Assembly (NCBI RefSeq): GCF_028389875.1
Contig: NC_084676.1
Coordinates: 620,001 to 684,000, forward strand
Direction: 5' to 3'
Length of the DNA: 64,000 bases
Source: Rhea pennata
Taxonomy: Eukaryota; Chordata; Aves; Rheiformes; Rheidae
The notes under the pieces are model-generated. The model had not been told where the DNA came from. It did no database searches and saw nothing but the letters and a program-made list of their open reading frames with translations. The translations under genes were made by a program, and so were the position numbers. Below, one piece after another: positions 9,960 to 22,600 of the stretch (position 1 is the first letter of the stretch; each line of letters opens with the position of its first letter).

Positions 9960-12900
9960 GCTTGTGGTTAGGAACTGTTACAACTGTGGTTTTGTTAAGT
10001 GATGAAGATTAAATGGGAGCCTCAGCATGTTGAAAGTGTGGTTCCCCAAGCACTTCATGCTCTCAGGTTCAGCTGAAGCTCCAGAAGGTTAATTTTGAAG
10101 GTGACATCACTGGTAGGATCTTCTGATTTGTAGCATCTGAGCTATTGAAAAGGTGCATAGATTGGAAAAGCAGATCAACTTGCCTTTTTGCTCCTTGGTT
10201 TTTGCTGGGAGAGGAAATGAGAGGAAGTACTAGGTTGTTTGCTGTTCTTGCTGCAGAAGGGGGTCATGGACAACCCCAGCATTAGTAGCGGGTGAAGAGT
10301 TTAGGCACCAAGTGCTCTCTGAATGAAAGCCAGGCTGCAGTGCTGTGCGAGATATTATGGAGCAAATGGAACAGACACTAGGACCTCTTCTGCATTGGCA
10401 GAGAGGGACCGCATGTCTCTGATTCCTCTAATTCTTCCTGCCACTACTAAAGTCAGAGGCCTCACAGGACCATCTTTTCCCTGCTCTGGCACTGTGCCTG
10501 GGTCTGTTTTCTAGTGATTCATACACACCCTTCTCAGAGACTAAGATGCTGTATGCCCTCTGCTCTTCCTGACTCCAGAAGATGGTTGCTGAGGTTCAGG
10601 TTGTGCTGCAGAATTAAGGCTTGAGGCTGGAGCATGTACATCTCTCTCACACAGGCAGCCCCTGCTTTTGTTCACACAGCTTGCTCAGAGAAGAGAAAGT
10701 TCAGAGTGTTGAGGCACACCACGGGGCCCATATCCTGGCTGGGCACAGCTGGGAAGGCTAAAAGCAATGGATAGCCTGGGATGCAGGAGGCAAAACAGGA
10801 AAATCAGACTGCACAGCTGGAATGTGGAGTGTTTCAGGAATGATCAAATAAGGCCTCTGTGGCTGGGGCATACATGAGGGGGGTCTCAGCCTTCATATCT
10901 GCCTTCCCTGTTCTGAGATCCTGGAAGGGGTTTTCTTGCATTGGCCAGACCTGCTGCTGGCAAAACTGCAGAGGCTGGAATTTTCCTCCCTGCAAAATCC
11001 AGATGTTTCCAACCCCCATCTCTCTGCACAGCCATGGGTTGAATGGATTAGTGCAGTCTCCTGGCACAGATGGAACAGCTTTCAAAGTGTCACTGCTCCC
11101 TGAGTCCCAAGATCCTATGGGTCTCACCAGCCACCTGCTCTTTTTAAAAGTCTCTTCTGCATGGGCAGTATTATTGTTTTCCATAATGTATATAATGATT
11201 TTTTTTTATTGCTTCTCCTCTTGTCTCTTTTCTTCGCAATTTTTAGCACCTTAGTTTTGGATGGTCTCTTATTTTCTCTGTGTCCATATGGACAGATCAA
11301 GGAGGAAGAAATTACTGCAAGAGGCAGTGCTGGCTTTCACCAGTGGCATGGCAGCCTTGTGTGATATCTCTGCCTGGATTGTTTCTGATTTGAGGCTAGA
11401 GAGGCGGTTGTGGTCCTGACCCTTCTGGCTTTTAAAGGCCTCTCAAGCCATTGTCTGCTTCCCACTCTAAATGAGCTGATGAATCCTCTGCTAGTGATAT
11501 GTTTGCAAATATTTTGCATACAGGAGGGGCTCTTACTAATGCAAGTTTAACCTGTCTGATTTCTCCTATACAGGGAAGAGAATGTCTTCCCACTTGCATA
11601 TGCAGGAAGTTGCAAAGCAGATTTAATTAGATCTTGTATGTCTCTTTAGAGCACCTTACTGAAAATGTTATAAAAGTCCAGGACTGAGTATAGGACTTGC
11701 CTGCAGGATTAGCTTAGTCTGAGTGAATAATCTGGTGGTGGCAGATCCCCTGGGAGGATTTTCAGGTTCTAGACTCAGGTGCTTCTTGTAATATGAGGTC
11801 TCTGAACAGCTAGGGATTTTTTTCAATCAGAAGGTGCATTGGTCTCAGTAGGAACCGGGAATGTGCTGGGGCTGTGGTGTTAGACTCAGTGGCCATGCAT
11901 TGCTGGGAGTTGTAGCTGTCAACTTGCGGAGCCCGGTTAGTTATACCTAGCCTGTGAGGAGGGGTGAGAGGCCCGATTTTGAAGCACCAATGGGAAAATA
12001 CAGCCTTTTGGATTGCAATGTAGGTGTTGCTGCTGGAAATAGCACTGGCAACATTGGCCCAGCAGCTCATGCAAAAATACTCCTTTCTGCTAACCTGTAA
12101 ATCATCTGATGAGCTCCAGGTCAAGTGGACACGAGGGAAGGGTGCTGGCTGCCAGTCACCAATGCCAGTGTTGTCCCCTTGTCCCAGGACAGCTGCAAAT
12201 CAGGGAGGAGCAAAATGCGCTTTTATTTTTTCGTGTGCTGCCCTGCTAATTAGAGCTGTCTGGAGTGGTTTCTCACTGCCTTCAGAAAATTACACTTCCT
12301 GGGGTTCAAAGAAGAGTAAAAACCTGCTTTCTTCTTGCCTTGAGCTTTTGCAGACGGAGAACGGTCACTTTGCTGCTGAACACTTTTACCCCTTGTAAAG
12401 ATGGCACGTTTCTATATTCTCCCTACTCCTGGCTTAGCTGGCACAGAATTTTGCCTGGAAATGGATCCAGGGGTAACTGGGTCCCTGTGGCCAGATCTGC
12501 TCCTTGTCTCTCAGCTGATCCAGCCATGAAGTGAATCTGGTAGCTAAAATTTTGCTCAGCCAGTGCTGCTGGTTCAAATGACTTAGCTGTACCTGAAATG
12601 CCTGAGGCCACTGACTCCCAGACATGTGCCATGCACAGAGCAAGGTTTGGCCAGTTCCTCAGTCCCTCTTTCAGAAATGTTTGACTAAATAAAGCATCTC
12701 CTCATGGGTCTCTACGGATAACAGGAGACTAATAACACCTCTAAGTGATCCCAGCAGTGCTGTTTTCCATAGCTAGGATTTCTCCATGCAGAGCCCCTGG
12801 TCACCAGCTGCTCCTCAGTGGCTTTCTTCATGCTCTGCTAGCTAATAACCCTGAGAGATGGGCCCTGAAGCATAACGGCCTTTCTAAATCATGGGCAGCA

Positions 12901-15900
12901 CCTTGACTTGAGTTTGGATCTAGATCAGAAAATGGTGTATGCTTGGGAGCACAGAGGCAATAAACTCCATTGCCAGGCAAAAAAGGGGCCATTTTGAAGC
13001 AGCTGAGCTCCCCACTTGTTTTGGGGTGTATCAGGCAAAATGCACCATAATCACCAGGTTAAAGCATTTAGCATATCCAGAAATCTACAGCAAAGGCCCT
13101 CAAAGGATCTAGGCCTGCAACGAGGGCAGCATACCCTCAGATTTGGTACAGTTCTTTTGGAGTGAAGATGCCTCTTGCAGAGGGCTCAGCTGGGGTTGTC
13201 AGTTCACATGGGCAGCAAGGTGAGGGTTCTATGAGGAACAGCTGTTGCTTTGCCAGGTTGGGACCTCAGCTACTGGTGCTGGAGTTCACTCCATCACTGT
13301 TTCCCATCCTGAGTCACTGTGTGACACTGTTGAGTGCATAGCAAAGGTGCTCTGCCTCGGAGGAAGCATGCGGGCTTCCCCCCAGCAAGCCGTGCCTGGC
13401 CTTTGACAAACATGAGTGCAGACACAGCAAAAAGGGCATAGGTGAGCAACACAGTTGTCCAGGAGGGGCTTTAGGGGATCTTTTGGTGGTAAGTAGCAGG
13501 TTTCCAAAGGACTTAGGTGCCTGGGGAGCCCATGGGTGACTCTGGTAGTCTGAGAGATTCTCACTGCAGAGAAACCTGAGTGATAACATGCTGGAAAGGC
13601 ACTTCTCCAGCCTGCCCCCATGCCCTGGCTTCTGCTGAACCAGGAGGCAATTGGGACTGTCTAGGAGGTCTGTTGGTTGGACTGGGCCTGCTTAGTGCCA
13701 GGTGTCATGTCATGGTTGGTGCTGACTGCGCTGGTGGGAGCTGAGCTGGGTACAGCAAGGGGTTCTGAAAGACGTCAGCAAATCCTGTATCCCTTTTTGT
13801 TCTTCCTGCTGGTCAGAGAAGGCTGCCAGAATGTGAACATGCACCCTTCATAACTCCTGGATTATTCTTTCATCTCCAAATGGCACTGTTTAAATAAGAA
13901 ATCTCACTCTTGTTCTCTGTGGGGATTTATTCTCTGTGCTGTGCTATGCTTCCTGTGCAGTGCGGATGGCCGAGGACTCCTCTCCTCAGTGGAAGCTTGG
14001 GGTGACAAGTACAGCAACAGGCAATGTGGGAGGAAGCTTGTGTCCCTGCAACTTTGGCATCTGGGCATTTGCTCACCCACCAAATTGTGTGCGCAGCATG
14101 AATATCAGAAGGGTCCTAGTTTCTCTCAGTGCTTCCCCATCTCAGGGGAAGGCAGAGAGGTCTGCCAGCTTCCAGAAATTTTGGGGTCAGTGTATCAAGC
14201 CAGCAAGGGCAAATGAAAAATCAAAAGAAAGATGAATCAGTGTGCTGCTCTTCCTCTGCTGAATGACCACACTCCCAGTGCTTGGCTGCTGCAGCCTCAG
14301 ATGCTGGGCTGAGTGATGCAAAGCTTAGCTGAAAGGGTCAGTGAGAACTGCTTTCATTTAATCTCCTTGGTCCAGCTCCATCCTGGATTAGAGGGTGGCT
14401 ACTGTAAAGGAGATGAAAATGTGAGATTTCCCAGAGCATTTTCAGTTTGACTGAAAATAAAGTGTTTAACTCCAGGCTGTGGTCCGGTAGAGGGAAATCA
14501 CCTCTGTGGTCAAAGGATCTGAAGAAGAGGTTTGTATGAATATTAGCTGGGAATGGTTTGAGCACCACTGAGGCTGTCTAGGGGCAGAGGAGAATTCGAG
14601 GGGAAGAAAAAGGAAAGAAGAAAACAAACGAAAACAAATGATTCAGTGGGTTGGTGGAAGTTGGGAGATGCTGCCTTGGAGACCTAGAGGCATGGGTGTT
14701 CAGCTGAACGGGAGTTTCCTGCTGTTGGGTGTATTGGGATTGGCCAGCTGTTGCTGAATTCATAGCCCTGCCTGGGCATTGTTGGCTGATTCTTTGTTTC
14801 AAGAATCCTTGTTTGTTCTCCTATCCGGTGCTGCCATGTCATGCTCTGCCTGGCTTCCAGCAACTCAAGCAGTTAAAAAGGAGCAGACACAGGGCTCCAG
14901 TGATGGGGGTGTTGTCCCAAGCAATTGCTCCCTTAAGGGATCTCCGCAAACCCAACCATGACTGATGGGTGCCCTCTTGAAATTGATCAATGGTATGAAT
15001 TAAGGGGATGAACTGTGCTGGGGCTTGTGGTGGGAGCATGGAGTGTGCACAGCACAGCTGTGGTACTGTGGGGGTATGCACCAGAGCTAATGGTAGTGAG
15101 AAGAAGAGATCTGCAAAAAAGACCCTAAAAGATGGTAACAGTCCTGACAAGGCTATGGGAACTACAAGCCAGAGAGGTGCACCCCATGTGCAGGGTTATA
15201 CTGTAATCAGTGGTAGCTATCATCTGAAGCTGAGTGAGAGCTGTCGGTAGAGCTTTATGACAGCAGGTTGGACAGACACTTGTTAGGACTAACTCTGGTA
15301 ACCTTGTGAGCAGGCTTAGGGTCTAGATAGCTGCTCAGAACTGTTCTGGTGTGAGGAGACTATGACTTGCCCTCTTGATGAAGGTGAGGGTGTGGAAGTG
15401 AGTCGGTGGGATCTACTAGAGGGAGCAGAGCCCCAGGGCTGAGGGCAATCAGACCTTAAGGGCAGTGGCTTTCCAGGGCAGGTCTGGATGGGCATTGCTG
15501 TGTGGAAAAACTGAGGAATGACATGCTGTACTTCATGGGAGAAGTAGTCAGGTCCTGCCAATTTAGTGTTGGAAGGGAGATATTTGCAATTCATTATAAT
15601 CAACCACTGCTCATCCCTTTTTTTATAATGGCTCAGTAATGACAAAATGCTATTTAGGATCCTCCTGATGGTCTCAGGACAGGCAGATGGCTTGTCAGGA
15701 TAGTTGGGACTGATCGGCTCTGCTTTCTGGGCTGTCTCACAGCTGGTAGCAGCTGGCTACAGCAGCTGACAGCCCCGGCTGTCGTGTTCACAGGAGCCTG
15801 GCCCCATCGGACCCAAGCTCCCCTATTGCAACACTGTCCATGTTAGTTGAAGGTGGGCTGCGTTTTGGTCAGGCCAAGATGAGGTCCAGATCAGGCATGA

Positions 15901-18900
15901 CCTGTACTATAGGCTTCTACCAAGCACAGTGTATTTTTTTCCCAGCATGCAGGAGTGTACAGAGTAAGACAATTAGCAATAAATTCATTTGCCCTGGGAG
16001 CATTATATGGAGTGAGTTGTCAGGATGTCTTGCTTGGGGGTTGGATCTTCCCTATTGGTGAGTGAGATGGTAGTAATGTTGATAAAGGGAACAAGTGCCT
16101 CCAGCCATTGTCTGGACTCATTGCTCTGTCATTGTTCCCTCCTTCCTGCCTCCTCCATTTCTTTCTTCCCTGGCTGCCCTCCTGCGTGGCTGCATGTGGA
16201 AGAGAAGAGCAGAGAGTGAAGCAGTTGAGTCTTCCCTAGGCCATTTTCACTACATCCCAGGCAGATATTCACTACTGGGAGCTGAGCTGAGTCAACAACA
16301 TCCCTGGAAACATCCCCTGCCAAGTGAGGTCTCAGCCCACCAACAGTGGACATCCCAGCCTAGATCTTCATGGCATGACCAGGGCTGCCTTGTCAGCATG
16401 AGGAAACTGCCTCAGCCCATGGTACTTTGCTCTCTGGAGGGATGCTGGTGGCACCCAAGCCCTTGTTGGGCCATCTGGCATCACACTATCTGGTGGGGAA
16501 AGGACCTGTGTTCTCATCCTGGCTGCCAGGTTTTCTCTTGCCCTGATGGCCCTCAGCACCATGGGGAGCTGGCTGGAGAGACTGCTGTGACCTAGGAAAC
16601 ATCAGGGCCTCTTCTTGCCTGGGGAACTGCATGGTTATGTATACACTGAAAGGAAATGGAGATTCCTTGGCTCTTGATGTGCATTGACTTGGCAACCTGT
16701 TACCTATTGGCTTTGAGGAGACACGGGGATTCTTTTCAATGGCTGTGGAGAGCCTGAGACCCACAGATTCTTCCCCATATCTGCAGAGCTGGGTGATAGA
16801 AAGGACCTGGGTAGGGGGGAAGAGATGACCATGCTTCAGAGTAGGAGATTTATGGAGTACCTGCCCTATCTTTACCATATGATAAGTCTGTGTGAGTTTA
16901 AAAGAACAGCTACCAGCATATGGATCCATTTCAGCTCTGTGTCTGTGCTGTAGCTATGCTGGGCACATACATCACACGAAGTTGTGTATGTGTGGCTTCA
17001 TGCTCAGGAGGGAACCAATGCAAGCAAGGGGAGTGTGGTTTGGGATTTGGGTTCAGTTCCCATCTCTGCAGCTGGTGTGCAATAGACCCTTCAGGTACTG
17101 GCTAGTGGCATATAGGCCTTTCTTGGGTGGCTGTCTAGCTCTGAACGTTTCAAAGCCAAGCTCAGCTCACAGCAAAGGTGTTCCATCCACAAGGACATAA
17201 ATTTGCATTACTCAAACCTTCCCTGTGATCTGCAGCAGCACACTTTGTCTGTGTGGGGGAGCTGTGACATGTGAAGAGACAATTCCTGACAGTGTGTCAG
17301 TCCATCGTGTGGTAACAAGCAGGCTCCTGAGATCCAGGCTGTTTTATCTGGTCCTCAGAACTAGCCCATTGTGCTGGCAGCAAGCACTGATCCGTGAGGG
17401 CACTTGGTCGTGCAGGATGGTGTGGAGAGAGTATTTTCCAAGCTATTAGAGGGCTGTGTGGCTTTTTGGTGCATGCTATGATGGAAGAATGCTCAGATGA
17501 TAAAGTTTGAATGGTTGGCCTACCTGACACTTGCCAACTTTTGTGAGCTTAGAGCTACTGCCTGGGGCTGAGAGATGAGGATTATTTTTTGTGCCTTGAA
17601 ATGATCCTGAAACTTGCAATCAGGACCCATACCCCAGCCCTCTGGGATGCTGTGTGTCAATAAATATTATCAGAAGGTGATCCAAACCCAGACAGTCAGG
17701 TTTTTGTGTGCAGATTTATTTCTCCAGACCCTTCCTGGTGAGAGGAAAGAGAATTGCACTCTCTGTCTGTGCTGAGACAGCTAATCTGGGAGCCCTCCTG
17801 CCTCAGGTCACAGACGATTTCAGGCCTCTCCTTCTCAAGCGCTGTCAGCTGAATTGACTCCTGCTCTCTCTGTCATCAGGGCAATGCAGGTGCAAGGAAG
17901 AAGAAATCCTGCCCATGATGTTGACACACTTTCAGGAAAAGCAGTTGAAATTACCAAGAAAGCATGTACTGTCTCTGTAATCAGACAGATAACCAGGAAT
18001 AAAACTACAGCCATTGGAGGAAGGAGATGGTTTTGTGGCAGTGGTGTGCTGCTGTGTTGCAAATTTCTCAGCCAGGATTTGCTGCAATTTGTGAGGGGGA
18101 CACAGGAAATAAACTTCTGCTGCAAGCTCTGGATCATAACTGGTTAGGTGTATCAGGACAGTGGTAGCAGTAAAATGGTGTAATTTGTGACTATCCAGTG
18201 GAATGGTCATAATCTGATATAGCATGAGCAAAGAGAAAGTAATTTCTTCTTTCATGTTGTACAGTGCTGATGGTGAGTGTCTGTCCTGACACAGCCTGAC
18301 AGTGCACTTGCCTATTCTCTTGGAGGAGTCACTGGGTGATCTTTTCTTTCCTATTTGAAGGCAGCAAGGCTTCACTACCATGGGACCTGATCTGCTCCCA
18401 CATGCTCCCACTCTGTGGCTGTGTGATCTGTAGCAGCATTTTTGTTCCTGTCTCTCTGCTTGCAAATGGGAGATTTATCCCCATGATGAATGTGTAGTTA
18501 TTCTGGAGGGCTGTGTCTGTGTGGGGTTATTGAGGTAGTCAGAGCAGTTCTTAGAGCTAGAGGAGAAAACACATTCTTCCCCATCAGGAGTTCCTGGGAC
18601 CAGAGGTGGCTCCCCCAGTTACAGTTTTGGGCAACTGTGCAGCTAGAGAGAGGTCTTGTTCTGTCCTTTGCTCTTGGCACACAAGGAAATGTGTGGCTAT
18701 GTGTTCAGTGGTGTGGGATGGGCTCTGAGAGAGGCCACTTAGTCCCTGTCCCCACACAGCTCCCCAGAGGATACGTTTGAGATGAGGAACTGTGAGGTTT
18801 TGTGGATAGGGCTGATCTCCGGTTTGGGTACTTTCTTATGTTGCACAAGGTTTACTGGAATTTCGTGAAGCATCAAGTGAACTCGACAGAAGGCGATCCA

Positions 18901-19308
18901 TTGCAGCATTTCCTTTCCTGTGATTCCTTTCCTGATTCAGTGCCCTTTCCCATTCCTCTGCCTTTGGGGAATTTCTCCCCGCTCATGCCTAATGCTTAGG
19001 CTGTGTCAAGGAGCTGGGAGAGGAGCCTACTTTGTGTAGGCAATAAAGTCCTCAGTGCTGCACCTCCTGGATCCATGGATTGCCAATGTAAATCTGATCT
19101 GAAGGAGAGCACAGACAAGCTCTCTCAAGTCTGATTCTGGCCCAGATAGGTCTTAGACTCCAAGCTGTCTTACATGAGAATTTATTGAGTAGATTGGTCC
19201 AGGAGCCTTTCCAAAGATCCTGGCAGGGCAGTCACAGCTGGTAATAGAGATACCTTCTCTATCTCTCTTAGGTTGAAGGTACAAAGAGTAGAGTCAGAGA
19301 TTTAGGGG

Positions 19309-19443
19309 TTAAGTTTAGCTCAGTTGGTTAGAGCGTTGTGCTAATAATGCCAAGGTCACGGGTTTGATCCCTGTACAGGCCACTCGTTTGAGGGTTGGAC
19401 TAGATGATCTCCAGAGGTCTCTTCCAACCTTACTGATTCTATG
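19309..19443 (+). mobile_element. tRNA-Ile-derived SINE with CR1 3' tail
   Basis: The 5' part (19309-19382) matches a tRNA-Ile(AAU) gene over D-arm, anticodon arm and T-arm. An A box (TAGCTCAGTTGG, 19316-19327) and a B box (GGTTTGATCCC) are visible, and the anticodon region reads GCTAATAATGC. The element ends its tRNA part with GGCCA. A CR1-type 3' end follows directly: GGTTGGACTAGATGATCT, then CCAACCTTACTGATTCTATG. The tRNA 5' acceptor strand (TTAAGTT) cannot pair with the 3' strand (ACAGGCC), so it is not a working tRNA gene. The structure fits the TguSINE1-type SINEs of passerine birds, mobilised by CR1 machinery that recognises the shared tail. The family name is from memory. Confidence 0.9.
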
Positions 19444-19586
19444 GTATCCCACCAGGGAATGCCTTTTTTCAGGATAGACAGCCCCAGGGGAAATTTGGTG
19501 CTTCCATCATCAGAGAGTTAGGGCAAAACTTGCCAAGACTTTCCATTTAGTCTGAGACATCTGTATGAGTGGCAAGAGGAAGTGGG

Positions 19587-19591
<5 letters not shown>

Positions 19592-19629
<38 letters not shown>
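19592..19629. repeat. T38 homopolymer
   Basis: Thirty-eight consecutive T, the longest homopolymer in the window. On the minus strand it would be a poly(A) tail, but no polyadenylation signal or recognisable retroposed body lies immediately to its right, and no flanking duplication is evident. Confidence 0.95.
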
Positions 19630-19630
<1 letters not shown>

Positions 19631-22600
19631 ATCAAGAATGAGGTATCAAGAAATGGATGCCTAAGGGTTTTGGGTACCTCTTTGGTTAAGCTTGGCTGAG
19701 CCAGGAGATACCCACACAGTCATTTTGGGTTTAGGCACTTCCATCCAACTCAAATTGCCTATTTTCTGCCTGGCCCAGAGGGCAGATGGCTTCTCTGTGG
19801 GTCCGGTGCCGAGACTGGGTGAAAGGGAGAAAGAGATGTGGACAGCTAAGCCAGGACATGAGTTAACAGTCATACTTGGGGCAAGTATCTATAGTGCAGA
19901 CTGCAACAGCCCTCCCAGCTATGCTATGTGTTGTTGCAAAAGGTGAAATCTTCTTTTTCCCAGTCATGACACAAGTTCCTGACTACTACACAACTTCAGG
20001 TAGACTTGAGGAAGGAAGAGGGGTCACAATGATAGGCAGTCAGTTCTTGCACGGGAAGCCCATGCTTTGGGCTCCTTATATTAATAAATAAGGCCAGCAA
20101 CACCTCAGGCAAATGGCATTCCTAGGAAGGGAATCAGGTGCAGTGGGAATGAGTGAATGCAGAGCCTGTGGGAAACATTCATGTCCTGGGATAGAAATCT
20201 GCCCAGCACCGGGGCTTGGAGATTTTTGCTGTAATAAACATTCCTTCCAGCAAGTGAGGCTAGTAATAGGTTTTCATATGCAGCAGTTTTATGCTGGCCA
20301 AAGCTCATCTGTTGAGTGTGTGTGTGTGTGAGGGGGAACAGCATACAAAAGGGTAATTTCCTGGCTGCAGCATGCAAGGTGAAAACCCTCCTAGGATGCT
20401 TACTTTTATGGCCTATGTTCTTCAAAATAATACCTTTTTTTTCTTCCCTGTGTAAAGGATAGCATGGGAAACCCTTCTGCAAGGAAATAAATCCTGCTTG
20501 TCACTATGGCTTTCACTTGGCAGTGCTGAATTTTTTTTCATGCTGCTATTGCCTTTCTCTTTTCCCCTCCTCTCTTCTCCTCCCTCCCACACACACTTTC
20601 CTCCCTATCTTACACCCTCAGCTTTTAGAGCCATAATTGCAGCTGAGCCAAGAAAACCTAACATGTTTTTAAGGATGGCTTCAGTTCCTTTTTCTGCAAT
20701 GTTCTCCCTGGCTTTACCCTGTTTGAAAACTTGAAGGAGTTTTGATGACATCTTTTTTCCAATTAGATTTATTTTTGGAGTATTTTCCTTGAAATTTAAT
20801 TTCTGGGTAGGAAATGGAAATATGAAGTCATCCAGTGACACTAATTGTGTAGGACACCCAGGTCAGACCTGCTTGTCAGTATCCCTTCTTGGTCTCCCTA
20901 TGGCAAGAGGTTGCTGGTGAGATCCAGGCAGTTTTGTAGGAAGATGGGTGATCTCAAAAGAGAAAAGCAAAACCTCACAGAAGTCTGAGACTGTCTACAG
21001 GAAGAATATCATGTACAAAGCCCAGGACTTCTTTCCCATATGATTTTCACTCAGCTGTAGCTGAATGCCTGCAGACCATTGTAGGCTTAGTGGATATGTA
21101 GGCCACCACCCCTGGTTTGTCCAGGACTGTTGGGTTGTGTGTTTGTGTTTGCATTACAGGGTGCCCCAGACCCTTGACCAAGGAGGCAGCTGGAGTCAGC
21201 ATTTCCATTCAGTGTTTCCCTGGCTCCCTCCTGCTGAATTCAGTGGCCATTTCCCCATAAAAGAGGAGTGCTCAGTATCTGCCTGCTGCTCTACAGCTGT
21301 TCCCATGCACAGTCACCAGCTCCTCTGGCCCTGGATACTGTTTTGACATTCCCTGTCCCTTCAAGGCAAGGGCTGTAGAAGAGTAGCATCTCCTCTGTTC
21401 AGCTTCAAGGTACAGGAGTCTCTCCACGGCCATCAAAATGATGTGGAAGGACAGACATTTGGGCTCTTGTGCAGCCATGCCATTGACTCCTTTGGGTTTT
21501 ATCACCTATGCTGCTCTTGGTCAGGTCAAAAATATACTCACCGCTTTCTGTTTCTTCCCCCCTTCCCATAGCGCTCATCCAATGCCCCACGAGGCCCTGG
21601 CTTTTCTTCACCAAAGGCCATAAATATGACAAGTAGGAGTCTAAAAGCACTGTACACACTCTTGAAGATTGTCCTCCTGCCATGCCCCTGACAGGCCTTC
21701 CCAGAGGAGTCTCATCTTACTGCTATCCTGGAAGGACTGAGGAGTAAATTCGCCTGGGCCATGTCTGAAACCTGACAGCATATCTCTTGGGGAGGCACTG
21801 CCCTAATACCCAGGACCAGGCAGCCTGCCCCAACCCCCATTGCCCACATCCCCCTCTTGCATGTGGCTCATCTGGTCTTGGCTTGCTTCTCTCAGTTGCT
21901 CATTGTAGCCCATTCCCAGATATTCCTGGAATGAACTCAGTTTTTCATTTAAGCCAATGCCTCAAGTGATTGCAAAACTGGGAGTTGTGCCTGGGGAGGT
22001 CAGTATTGTAGCAGAATTTGGCTTAGCTCTTTATGGATTCTCTCGTGGACAAAAAGGGAGTGGAGACAGTCTGAGGAGTAACTCCTAACCATCTTCAAAT
22101 GGGATTGTGCCTTGTGACCCCTTTGCAAAGAGAGGCCTGGTGCTGGACTTGGAGCTGTTGCTAGACCTGCTGATGCCCTGCTACTCAGAGGTAGTATTGC
22201 CTTCTCTCTCCACGCTGCCTTCCTGTGTGGATCAATGATGCAGAAATGACAAGGCAAGAAATGCGGCAGCAGAAAACAGCTGCCAGGAAGGCCGTTGGGT
22301 GGAGATTTTGCCTTTCCTCCCCATAGCTTGGAAGGAAGGCTTCCTGCTTGCAGCATAGACTGTGAGCAAAATGATGCTTGTGCACAGCATGCCATGTTCT
22401 GGGTCACGTGGGTCTGATGGTTAAGTGAAGCCCAGCAATTCACCTGGAGGCATCTGGTCCAGTGGCCTGGCTAAAAGGCATTGCTCAAACCTCTGCAAGA
22501 AGCCATGGGACCACAGAGAGTTTTGTGCAGATCAGCTGTGTGGGCCCCAGCCCAGCTGTCCTCTGCCATGAGCTTGTGACCTGTTTATCTGGGAAACATA

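Larger units (their letters stand above)
8331..19308. other. Intronic DNA without recognisable genes
   Basis: The content is ordinary unique-looking intron sequence. Simple repeats include (TTG)n at 9261-9283 and an A18 tract at 9942-9959. No CR1 3' end, tRNA-like element or exon with a recognisable domain was seen. Open frames are short and overlap on both strands. Confidence 0.55.

Noticed and set aside
19309..19382. Functional tRNA-Ile gene
   Set aside because: The two acceptor strands do not pair and a CR1 tail is fused directly downstream, so it is a SINE head.
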